A DNA stretch of 18,181 nt from JBDSYA01 sp039925865 (GTDB taxonomy: Bacteria > Bacteroidota > Ignavibacteria > Tepidaquicellales > Tepidaquicellaceae), in NCBI GenBank assembly GCA_039925865.1, contig JBDSYA010000162.1:1-18181 (forward strand). Reading direction: 5' to 3'. Positions 8,701-16,408 of this stretch are shown here, in pieces (the stretch's first letter is position 1; each line of letters begins with the position of its first letter). Under the pieces are notes generated by a model. The model did no database searches, was not told the DNA's origin, and was given only the letters and a program-made list of their open reading frames with translations. The position numbers and the translations under genes were made by a program.

Positions 8701-10658
8701 AAACCTTTGTTTACAATAACGGGATTATTGGAAGTCCTAAAGAAATGAGATTTATTAATTCAGCTATTCCTGTTGTCATTAGTAAATTTGATCGTGATCA
8801 GTTTTCGGAAACTGATTTTTATAATACAGGTTTTTTTAATAATGAGATCAAATTGCACGAACATACCGGAAATCTTTTTGTCAGGTCTTATGGAAGCAAC
8901 GGTGAAGAAGCATCATATTTTTCAGTTGATAACAAGAATATTTATATTGATGCCGGACGAAATACCGGTTTGAATATAATTAAAGTGAAAAAGCTTAATG
9001 GTACTATACTTGAATTTAAAAATTTTAAAGTAAACAATCCCGGATCTTCCGATCCAATAATTGCATTTTTAAATACATTTGATTCTACTCATTATATGAT
9101 GCTGTTGAATGCTTCTTATGATACAAACGGACCCAGCACATTGACAGCAATAGCAAGAAGTAAATTCAGACAATTCGGAAGTGTTTTTGCAGATTCAATA
9201 GGACTTTTAGGATATTTTCATACCTGGAGTTTTATCGGATCGCTGGGGGCAAATAGCTCACAAGTCTCGGAAATGTATGATCCATGCTGTACGGCAACCC
9301 CGGGATGTGTAGCATGCGACCACTGGACTCAGTCAATCAGTTCAATGAATGTAACATTCAGAAAAACTGAAGGATCAGTTTCCAACATAATCGGACCTGC
9401 TCAGACATGGTCAGATGTCTCATGGAGTCAAAATCTTGTTACAAATTCAGATCTGTCATTTGATATAATTGGAATTGACAAGAGCAATAATCAGACTACT
9501 CTGTTCTCAAATGTAAGGAGCTTTAATTTCACCGATCTTACAACCATTAATGCTTTTCAGTATCCAAGATTAAATCTTCTTGCAAAATTTTCAATAGATT
9601 CCGTGAACGGAAACCAGTCATCTTCTTTGAATTCTATAAAGATCAACTATTCACCTGCTGCCGAGCTTGTTCTCGAAAAAAATTCTTTACAGATCAATAA
9701 TTCGACACGTGACGTGAACAATTTGAATTTTTCCTTCAGTTATAGCAACGCAGGATTTTCATTTATATATGGCACGATTGTTAATGTTTACCGCAACTCT
9801 ATTTCGGACACAAATCTTATTCTTACCGATACAGTAAATTCTATTTTAAAAATGGACAGTACCAAAAATTATTCAAATAATTTTAAAATACCGTCATTCA
9901 GAGACAGCACAAAGATCTTCATATATATAACTCCGAAAGGACAGATGAATGAATTATTCACTTATAATAATTCTGTTGATTTCAATATAAGCTCTTCCAA
10001 ATCGCGGACATTGTCCCTATTGGAAGTTTTTGGAGACGGGAAGATGCTCAGCAGCGGAGATCAATTAAGTAAGAAGCCTGAAATAAAAGTAAATTTGTCA
10101 GGAAAAAAAGATAAGGCTTTCTTAAATGATACGACCTCACTATTAATAAAGCTTAATGATAATTACGTTCCGTATTTTATGAATGGAACTTTGAATCCTT
10201 TACTAAAGACTTCGGATAAAGAAAACATTGCGGCCGGTTTTGACAGAACACTTTATTTCTATCCTGAAATGGTAAACGGTAAAAACAAACTTACGGTGGT
10301 TTATAAGAATGACCCTGAATCTTATGATACAGTCAGCTATGATGTAATTGTCAGTGATGAGCTTGCAATAAAAGATCTGTATAATTACCCTAACCCAATG
10401 ATTAATGAGACTGACTTTGTTTTTGAACTCTCAGGATATTCTATTTCAAATATGCTGAAGATCAAGATCTATACTGTTTCCGGTAAGCTCATTCGTGAAT
10501 TGGAATATCCTGCTAATCCGGGAAATAATCATATTCAATGGGACGGCAAGGATAACGATGGTGATTTCGTAGCTAACGGCACATATCTTTACAAGCTTGT
10601 TATAGACAATGAATCAAAGACTGAAACAAAAATTCAAAAACTTGTGGTTCTAAAATAA
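5793..10658 (+). CDS. Secreted C25-family cysteine peptidase, PorU2-like, with ILEI-like domain and T9SS sorting domain
   Basis: A 1621-residue protein from the ATG at 5793. An in-frame TTG at 5733 would add 20 residues ahead of a good signal peptide (residues 1-23, ending TFAQ), so it is rejected. Domains: PorU-type N-domain at about 26-150; C25 (gingipain/PorU) core at about 402-760 with LFGRGSLDP, SDGYFAN and IGRIPAY, catalytic His630 in RGHAGSHDWE and Cys660 in SLTCFTGEN; CARDB-like and FN3-like beta domains at about 766-1000; ILEI/FAM3-like domain at about 1028-1153; Cys cluster 1165/1166/1172/1175; more beta domains; T9SS type-A sorting domain at 1526-1621. The protein should cross the inner membrane by Sec and the outer membrane by T9SS, then act at the cell surface. 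PorU cleaves cargo sorting domains; whether this one does so or is an ordinary protease is open. Its twin follows directly. Confidence 0.88.
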   Translation: MLNKITLFLLGIFVIISPKTFAQGPSWITPGKIYLKTYVAEDGMKRISKTDFTNAGISVSTIDPRTVKVFYKGSQIPIYFFGEADGIFNDNDYFDFFGARNRGGLTKTYNEANTVVYTTDEYYNQYSDTNLYWIDWNGVSGLRYSSSLFTSVIPYPSEFFQDLRHFEKDKIYTQGENVGVSDVKFLTNEKYRGEGWYWSLLNNNQSVSDTFSSPYLNLTGLNSSVRIFAYPQNKSTTILNEHSIQISVNGTVVNTIFTNDNNRIDTTINFPSNLLLSSGTNNIICKYLSAVDFNGAMYFDLFEIKYPKSFRIKDNVLNFDLSASADTTSKLFRIKGFNSLNPINVYDVKNNILISNVTISSDTLKFTAKSNAKIELINKAITAKPFKIRQKQVPDLTSNINGADYLLIYNKLFQSQVEQLRSYRQAHNNYRSVKTEIEDIYDIFNFGMEDPIAVKSFVKYIYDNWQLPKLQYICLFGRGSLDPKKNLNSSVYFNNLIPVYGNPNSDGYFANLNVGSFFYYDQISIGRIPAYYESEAQTMVDKIITYEGESPARWWKNFTYITGGYNYSEQQNFQIRSNYEINSFVTPPPISGEGTKVYRTDTAGITTYNIKDSIVNAINKGTLFVNFRGHAGSHDWEVMMNDPNTLSNGNKLPILVSLTCFTGENAKTDLRGFGERFMYLSGKGSIGFVGTTGWSFASTGNDFGTHIMQSIRQDSTRSMGDLLKVAGKKMSADSLNFQIRHTVNSYNLLGDPALKLNLPRQPEFVINSNDYTISNSTPAINESALLTIYPKNYGLKADSCKIRFQLKKNNQNYSFKDTVYKPFNFLDTIKHIFKLDSTGIYSMVVTLDQGNWYPQEIKTNNTLTITIPSKNNTFVPVSPVNNSVLFKDSVEFSGLNPNIRNNGLMIRTFMQLDTSKNFNSPLLRTFINNDIKGPVTKFRTSLALAVNNTVYHWRTNSIVNGDTSGWSGIQTFVYNNGIIGSPKEMRFINSAIPVVISKFDRDQFSETDFYNTGFFNNEIKLHEHTGNLFVRSYGSNGEEASYFSVDNKNIYIDAGRNTGLNIIKVKKLNGTILEFKNFKVNNPGSSDPIIAFLNTFDSTHYMMLLNASYDTNGPSTLTAIARSKFRQFGSVFADSIGLLGYFHTWSFIGSLGANSSQVSEMYDPCCTATPGCVACDHWTQSISSMNVTFRKTEGSVSNIIGPAQTWSDVSWSQNLVTNSDLSFDIIGIDKSNNQTTLFSNVRSFNFTDLTTINAFQYPRLNLLAKFSIDSVNGNQSSSLNSIKINYSPAAELVLEKNSLQINNSTRDVNNLNFSFSYSNAGFSFIYGTIVNVYRNSISDTNLILTDTVNSILKMDSTKNYSNNFKIPSFRDSTKIFIYITPKGQMNELFTYNNSVDFNISSSKSRTLSLLEVFGDGKMLSSGDQLSKKPEIKVNLSGKKDKAFLNDTTSLLIKLNDNYVPYFMNGTLNPLLKTSDKENIAAGFDRTLYFYPEMVNGKNKLTVVYKNDPESYDTVSYDVIVSDELAIKDLYNYPNPMINETDFVFELSGYSISNMLKIKIYTVSGKLIRELEYPANPGNNHIQWDGKDNDGDFVANGTYLYKLVIDNESKTETKIQKLVVLK

Positions 10659-10735
10659 ATTAGTAAGTTTTATTTACCGATATAGTTTTACTGAGATTAA
10701 AAAAAGATTTTAAATTATAATCATACTTTTTAAAG

Positions 10736-10769
10736 TTGTCTTAATATTCATTTGAAATTTTTAAGACAA
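10736..10769. repeat. Inverted repeat in the gap between the two peptidase paralogues
   Basis: TTGTCTTAA and its exact reverse complement TTAAGACAA are separated by 16 bases and followed by TTTT. It lies 31 bases before the ATG of the second paralogue. It may be a weak terminator for the first gene, or an operator or 5'-UTR hairpin for the second. The long loop and AT-rich stem make a strong terminator unlikely. Confidence 0.45.
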
Positions 10770-10799
10770 TTTTGAATAAATTTCTATTAACCAATCCTT

Positions 10800-13700
10800 A
10801 TGAAAAAAATATTCTTACTTTTTGCTATCTGCCTTCTCGGCAACGTGAGTTTAATTGCTCAGAATTACGGGTGGATATCACCTAATACTTCTTATCTTAA
10901 AATGTATGTTGCGGATGACGGAATATACAGGATCAATAAAACAGATTTTACAAATGCAGGCATCACAAGTACAATAGACCCGCGTACTGTAAAAGTTTAT
11001 AATAAGGGAGTTGAGATCCCTGTATTTTTCAATGGAGAGACCGACGGGATCTTTGATGCCAGTGATTATCTTGATTTTTACGGTACCCGAAATTCTGGCG
11101 GACTTACAAAAGTATATGATCAGAATAATAGCCAGATATATTCGACTAATGAATATTTTAATCAGTACTCTGATACAAATATTTACTGGATAGGCTGGGG
11201 CGGAAGTTTTGGAAGCAGATACACTGTATCCACCTTTTCAACAATAACCAATTATCCAAATGCATTCTACAATGATATAGTGCATCTTGAAAGAGATTAT
11301 TTTTACTCTCAGGGTGAAAATACCAGCTCTACGGACTACAGATTTCTTACCACAGAAAAATTTAAAGGAGAGGGTTGGTTTTGGTCATCTCTTGCAAGTA
11401 CGCAAACTTTATCGGATACCTTTTCCCTGCCGTTGCTTTATAATGCAGTTTCTCAAAATGCTTCGGTAAAGCTTTATGCTTATCCGACTAAAAGAAATAC
11501 AGCTACGCTGAATGAGCATAGTTTACAGGTCAAAGTAAATGGAAACCTGATAACAACATTAGTGGTAAATGATTTAACTCGTTTTGATACGACAATAATT
11601 TTTCCCTCTTCTTTTTTATCAAACTCCTCAGTCAATACTGTTTCTGTTACTTATAATTATATAATTGATCCTGCAACCAATATAGCATCTTATCTCAATG
11701 TGGATTTCTTTGAGATACAGTATCCGAAAGTTTTCAAGTTTAGAAGTGAAAAAGTATCTTCTGCTTTGACCGGAATTGATACTACTTCGAAACAATTTAG
11801 AGTTACCGGATATAATTCTGTTAATCCTGTATTCATTTACGATGTATTTAATAACATCAAAATAGTATCTGTTTCAAATAATCTTGACACTTTAAAGTTT
11901 ACAGGTAAAAGTAATGGTAAATTTTTACTAGTTAATAACCAAGTTACCAAAAAACCTTTCAGAATAAAACAAAAGCTTGTACCGGATCTTGTTTCCTCTT
12001 CTAATGGAGCAGATTATCTCATAATATATAACAGCTTGTTTACTTCTCAGGCTGAACAGTTAAGATCTTACAGGGCTTCGCATGATAATTTCAGATCATT
12101 CAAAGCTAATGTCGAAGATCTCTATGACATTTTCAACTACGGCATTGAAGACCCTGTTGCTGTCAGGAATTTTACAAAGCATGTTTATGATAACTGGCAG
12201 CTTCCGAAGCTGAGTTATATCTGTTTATTTGGACGAGGTTCTCTTGATCCTAAAAAAATTCTTTCCACTTCGGCGTATTATCAAAATCTAATTCCGGTTT
12301 TTGGTTACCCGCCTTCAGATGGATATTTTGCAAATTTTAATATTGGTACATTTTTTTATTATTCAATGGTTGCGATCGGAAGGCTACCTGTTTATTATCC
12401 GTCTGAGGCTCAGGCTGTGGTTGATAAGATAATTGCATATGAAAATGAAACTCCTGCTGTTTGGTCAAAATCTTTTCTATACATTACCGGAGGTGGCACT
12501 AGTGCCGAGCAAAGTTCTCATCAGCAAAAATCAAATCTGGAGATTAACACGTATATTATTCCTCCTTCACTAGAAGGAGATCCTATAAAAGCTTACAGAT
12601 CGGATACATCCGGTTCTGTAACTTTTAATATCAAAGATTCAATTAGGAATTCCATCAGCCGCGGTGTCTTTTTTGTCAACTACAGAGGACATGCAGGCAG
12701 CCATGACTGGGAAATTGCAATGAATGATCCTAATACACTTGAAAACGGAAATAGATTACCTATGGTACTAAGTCTTACATGTTTTACGGGAGAAAACTCA
12801 CTCGGAAATTACAGGGGATTCGGTGAAAGGTTTATATATCTGAATAATAAAGGTTCAATTGGTTATGTCGGAACAACGGGCTGGAGTTATTCTGCACAGG
12901 GTAATGATTATGGAACACATATTATTTACACTTTAAAAAATGATACCACCCGAAGACTTGGAGGTTTAACAAAGTATGCAAATAAAAAAATGAGCACGGA
13001 TTCTTTGTCATTTAATGTGAGGCATACCGTTAATTGTTACACCCTTTTAGGGGATCCAGCAGTTACACTAAAGTTACCTGTCAGACCCGAATTTTCAGTT
13101 TCGGCTTCAGATTATAAACTTTCAAATATCGCACCATCACTTGGTGACAATGTCACATTAAGTTTATATCCTAAAAATTTTGGTACGAACGCGGACTCCT
13201 GCAAAATAAGATTTCAACTAAAAAGAAATAATATTAATTATTCAGTCATAGATACTATCCGTAGAAATCTCGGTACATTTGATTCATTGAATTACAATTT
13301 TAAAGTAGATTCCATTGGAAACTACAGCGTTGTGGTAACTCTGGATTATGGTAATTATTATCCATTGGAAAATAAATTAAATAATACTTTAACAATTGAT
13401 GTTCCTGTGAATAATACTTCATTTGTTCCGCTGAAGCCTTATGATAATTCAATCGTAAGTAACGATAGTGTTGAGTTTGTTGGTTTAAATCCTTCACTGA
13501 GCAGCTCAACTAATAAGATCAAAGTAATAGTACAATTCGATACAACAAAACTATTCAACTCATCATTTGTGAGGACTTTTGTAAACGGGAATGCAACGGG
13601 TACTGTAACAAAATTCAAAGCCGCGCTTCCTGTACTAACAAATAATAAGCTATACTTCTGGAGAACAAATTGCATTAACAACGGAGACAGTTCCGGATGG

Positions 13701-15677
13701 TCCAAAGCTCATGATTTTGTTTATAGTACATCAGGCACTTCTTCCTCAAAGGATGATATTTCCGGAGCAGAAAGTAATACAGCAAAAGGAATTACAATAA
13801 TAAAAAATAACAGCGCTCAGTATTCTGCCGGTGATTTTAATAATACTGAATACAGTGCTGACGGTATTGATCTTGTTGATTTTCAAGCGGATCTATTTGT
13901 AAGATCATTAGGAAGTAATGCTGAAGAATCATCTTATTTCAGTGTTGGAGGTAAAAATATTTATATTGATGCGGGTTCAAATACAGGTTTGAATTTTCTT
14001 AAAATTCAAAAATTAACAGGCAACATTGTTTCTTTTAAAAATATAAAGATGAATTCATCTGCGTCCTCTGATTCTATTGTAACCTATTTGAATACATTTG
14101 ATAACACACATTATCTAATGCTTCTAAATGCTGCATATGTTCCCAGCGGTACATTTCTTAACGCAGCCGCAAAAACAAAATTGAAACAGTTTGGAAGTAT
14201 TTACTGCGATTCGATCGGTTTGTTAGGATACTTTCATACATGGAGCCTTGTAGGATTTTTAGGAGCAACTCCACCGCAAGTCTCTGAAATGTTTGATCCT
14301 TGCTGCCGACCTGCACCATTCTGTGTTAGCTGTGATCACTGGGGAGAGTCGATAAGTAATCTTACAACTGCCTTCCGTAAAACTACTGGTACAGTTTCTA
14401 CTATAATCGGTCCCGCGCAAAACTGGTCAAGCTTTTCCTGGAACCGCAGTATTCCACAGGGGAGTAGTCTGATGTTTGATGTTTTTGGTATAGACCGTAA
14501 TAATGCAGAAACTTTGCTCTTATCCAATCTCCTGACATACCAATCTTCAAGTCTCAGTTCCGTAAATGCTTATCAATATCCTAAACTAAAGTTTGTTGCA
14601 AAATTTAATATCGATACTGTTACTGGCAATCAGTCACCGGTACTAAATTCTATCAACGTAAACTATACACCTCCATCTGAACTTTCTTACGATGCCAATT
14701 CATTTTCTGTAAATTCTTCATACAAGGTGGGCGAGGTCTTAAAGTACAAATTTGATTACCACAATGACGGATCGTCTGATCTTCCGGGTATTATTGCAAA
14801 CGTTTATAAAAAATCCCTGAGCGTCAATAATCTTATTTCTACGGATACTACTGCAATAGCACTGAATGTAGACAGTTATAAAAACTATTCAAATAAATTT
14901 GTCATACCATATTTTAGAGACAGCATGAAAATTTATATAGAGCTAAAGCCTAAGGGTTTGAATAATGAATCCTATGCTTATAATAACCTCATAGAATTCT
15001 CAATGAATTCTGTTCATCTAAACGGTCAGAGTCCTTTAGTCAGTGTTTACAGTGATGGACTATTGCTCACAAATGGAGATTATGTAAAACCAAAACCTGA
15101 ACTGAAAATAAATTTGACAAATGTTGGAGAGGCTTCTTTAGTTGCCGATACTACAATGATTTCTCTATCGCTTAATGAAAAATATATTCCATATTATGTG
15201 AACGGAATACTTAATCAACAACTAAAGACTTTTGATAAAGACGATTCAAAACCCGGAAAAGATTTATCACTTTATTTTTATCCGGAATTATTAAGCGGCA
15301 CAAATAAGCTTGCAGTTGTTTATAACTCCGGTTCTGATAATACGGATACCGTTTTCTATGATGTTATTGTGAGTGATGAATTACTGGTAAAAGACCTGAG
15401 TAATTTCCCGAATCCTATGAAAGATATGACAAACTTTGTTTTTAATCTGGCCGGTTCTGATTCTCCGCTAAAGTTTAAAATAAAGATTTATACGGTTTCA
15501 GGAAAGTTGATAAAAGAACTGGATTATCCTGTCAGCATTGGGCATAATCAGATTCCTTGGGATGGCAGAGACGGTGATGGAGATCTTGTCGCAAACGGTA
15601 CATATTTGTATAAGTTAGTTGCTGAAGGTGATTCAAAAACTGAAACGCAGATTCAGAAGCTCGTAGTTCTTAAGTAA
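10800..15677 (+). CDS. Secreted C25-family cysteine peptidase, PorU2-like (tandem paralogue of the preceding gene)
   Basis: A 1625-residue protein that is collinear with the preceding one end to end. The signal peptide is residues 1-21 (MKKIFLLF...IAQ). The PorU-type N-domain is followed by a C25 core at about 403-761 with LFGRGSLDP, IGRLPVY, catalytic His631 in RGHAGSHDWE and Cys661 in SLTCFTGEN. CARDB/FN3-like domains follow, then the ILEI/FAM3-like domain at about 1031-1156, the Cys cluster 1168/1169/1175/1178, and a T9SS type-A sorting domain at 1530-1625 (FPNP, KIYTVSGKLI, WDGRDGDGD, KLVVLK). Both active sites are intact, so neither copy looks decayed. The linker before the ILEI-like domain is the most divergent part. 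The ATG at 10800 starts the signal peptide and has no Shine-Dalgarno sequence. It is probably exported by T9SS. It could be a sortase or a surface protease. Confidence 0.88.
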   Translation: MKKIFLLFAICLLGNVSLIAQNYGWISPNTSYLKMYVADDGIYRINKTDFTNAGITSTIDPRTVKVYNKGVEIPVFFNGETDGIFDASDYLDFYGTRNSGGLTKVYDQNNSQIYSTNEYFNQYSDTNIYWIGWGGSFGSRYTVSTFSTITNYPNAFYNDIVHLERDYFYSQGENTSSTDYRFLTTEKFKGEGWFWSSLASTQTLSDTFSLPLLYNAVSQNASVKLYAYPTKRNTATLNEHSLQVKVNGNLITTLVVNDLTRFDTTIIFPSSFLSNSSVNTVSVTYNYIIDPATNIASYLNVDFFEIQYPKVFKFRSEKVSSALTGIDTTSKQFRVTGYNSVNPVFIYDVFNNIKIVSVSNNLDTLKFTGKSNGKFLLVNNQVTKKPFRIKQKLVPDLVSSSNGADYLIIYNSLFTSQAEQLRSYRASHDNFRSFKANVEDLYDIFNYGIEDPVAVRNFTKHVYDNWQLPKLSYICLFGRGSLDPKKILSTSAYYQNLIPVFGYPPSDGYFANFNIGTFFYYSMVAIGRLPVYYPSEAQAVVDKIIAYENETPAVWSKSFLYITGGGTSAEQSSHQQKSNLEINTYIIPPSLEGDPIKAYRSDTSGSVTFNIKDSIRNSISRGVFFVNYRGHAGSHDWEIAMNDPNTLENGNRLPMVLSLTCFTGENSLGNYRGFGERFIYLNNKGSIGYVGTTGWSYSAQGNDYGTHIIYTLKNDTTRRLGGLTKYANKKMSTDSLSFNVRHTVNCYTLLGDPAVTLKLPVRPEFSVSASDYKLSNIAPSLGDNVTLSLYPKNFGTNADSCKIRFQLKRNNINYSVIDTIRRNLGTFDSLNYNFKVDSIGNYSVVVTLDYGNYYPLENKLNNTLTIDVPVNNTSFVPLKPYDNSIVSNDSVEFVGLNPSLSSSTNKIKVIVQFDTTKLFNSSFVRTFVNGNATGTVTKFKAALPVLTNNKLYFWRTNCINNGDSSGWSKAHDFVYSTSGTSSSKDDISGAESNTAKGITIIKNNSAQYSAGDFNNTEYSADGIDLVDFQADLFVRSLGSNAEESSYFSVGGKNIYIDAGSNTGLNFLKIQKLTGNIVSFKNIKMNSSASSDSIVTYLNTFDNTHYLMLLNAAYVPSGTFLNAAAKTKLKQFGSIYCDSIGLLGYFHTWSLVGFLGATPPQVSEMFDPCCRPAPFCVSCDHWGESISNLTTAFRKTTGTVSTIIGPAQNWSSFSWNRSIPQGSSLMFDVFGIDRNNAETLLLSNLLTYQSSSLSSVNAYQYPKLKFVAKFNIDTVTGNQSPVLNSINVNYTPPSELSYDANSFSVNSSYKVGEVLKYKFDYHNDGSSDLPGIIANVYKKSLSVNNLISTDTTAIALNVDSYKNYSNKFVIPYFRDSMKIYIELKPKGLNNESYAYNNLIEFSMNSVHLNGQSPLVSVYSDGLLLTNGDYVKPKPELKINLTNVGEASLVADTTMISLSLNEKYIPYYVNGILNQQLKTFDKDDSKPGKDLSLYFYPELLSGTNKLAVVYNSGSDNTDTVFYDVIVSDELLVKDLSNFPNPMKDMTNFVFNLAGSDSPLKFKIKIYTVSGKLIKELDYPVSIGHNQIPWDGRDGDGDLVANGTYLYKLVAEGDSKTETQIQKLVVLK

Positions 15678-15687
15678 GATTTTAATA

Positions 15688-15722
15688 TATAAAAGGCGAA
15701 GATAATTTCTTCGCCTTTTATA
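15688..15722. terminator. Bidirectional intrinsic terminator between convergent genes
   Basis: A perfect 15-bp stem has its core AAAAGGCGAAGA pairing with TCTTCGCCTTTT around a TAATT loop. The A-run and T-run at the two sides give a U-tract in either direction. It sits between the stop of the second peptidase (15677, plus strand) and the stop of the thiol peroxidase (15738, minus strand), so it should end transcription from both sides. Confidence 0.92.
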
Positions 15723-15737
15723 AATAATGTTTTATTA

Positions 15738-16346
15738 TTATAACTTTGATTCAATTGCACTTATCAATTCTTCCGATTCAGGTTGAATTTTGCTTTTAAA
15801 TCTTCCTGTAATGTTTCCTTCTTTATCAATCAGAAATTTTTCGAAATTCCATCCGACTTCCCCTGCCGGTTCAGTATTATTAGAAAGCCTGTTGTACAAA
15901 GGACTAATGCCGTCTCCGGTTACTTCCATTTTATCAAATAACGGAAAAGTTACATTATACTTTGATTCACAAAAGTTTTTTATCTCTTCATTTGTTCCGG
16001 GCTCCTGACCTCCAAAATCATTAGAAGGGAATCCAAGTATTTCAAATCCCCTGTCTTTATATTTACGATAAATGTTTTCTAACCCGGTATACTGAGGAGT
16101 ATTTCCGCATTTGGATGCAACATTTACGATAAGAAGAACCTTTCCTTTGTATTCTGACAATTTTTTTTCTTCGCCACTCATTGTTTTTACAGACAGATCA
16201 TAAATATTTTTTTTCAATTCCTGTTTCCCTTCAGATTTCATTTGTGATGTAGTGTTATTTGTATTTTTACCTGTGTTATTTGAACAGCCATGAAAAGCGA
16301 TGGGTAATGTGATCACAACAATCGCTATAGAAAAAATTTTAAACAT
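15738..16346 (-). CDS. Glutathione-peroxidase-family thiol peroxidase, predicted lipoprotein
   Basis: A 202-residue protein. A hydrophobic N-terminus ends in FHGC, so Cys21 is the likely lipidated residue, although the lipobox is imperfect. A Ser/Asn/Thr-rich linker follows. The Gpx fold spans about 48-202. The active-site residues are Cys80 (NVASKCGNT), Gln114 (FGGQEPG), Trp166 and Asn167 (GWNFEKFL). The family's usual FPCNQF reads FPSNDF, so that Cys is missing, but Cys126 (NFCESKYNVTFP) sits where thioredoxin-dependent members have their resolving Cys. It therefore likely reduces hydroperoxides using thioredoxin-like partners and not glutathione (family knowledge plus inference), in the periplasm. 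It lies 62 bases downstream of the symporter on the same strand, so cotranscription is possible. Confidence 0.93.
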   Translation of the reverse strand: MFKIFSIAIVVITLPIAFHGCSNNTGKNTNNTTSQMKSEGKQELKKNIYDLSVKTMSGEEKKLSEYKGKVLLIVNVASKCGNTPQYTGLENIYRKYKDRGFEILGFPSNDFGGQEPGTNEEIKNFCESKYNVTFPLFDKMEVTGDGISPLYNRLSNNTEPAGEVGWNFEKFLIDKEGNITGRFKSKIQPESEELISAIESKL

Positions 16347-16358
16347 CCTTTATCCTTT
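16347..16358 (-). promoter_or_regulatory. Shine-Dalgarno sequence of the thiol peroxidase gene
   Basis: On the minus strand AAAGGA lies 6 bases before the ATG, with a second AAGG abutting it. It supports the chosen start. No comparable site is seen before the other complete genes here. Confidence 0.65.
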
Positions 16359-16408
16359 GTATTAAATTATTAAAATATGACAACTTCCTTATTACATTAA
16401 CGTTATTG

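Noticed and set aside
8773..8973. Plus-strand 66-residue frame overlapping the first peptidase
   Set aside because: Lies in an alternative frame of a clearly conserved coding region; no family features.
5793..10658. Naming the gene porU outright
   Set aside because: The C25 core, N-domain and sorting domain fit PorU-like proteins, but length, ILEI-like domain and tandem duplication differ from characterised PorU, so only 'PorU2-like' is claimed.
15790..16008. Plus-strand 72-residue frame opposite the thiol peroxidase
   Set aside because: Antisense to conserved Gpx motifs; a shadow frame.
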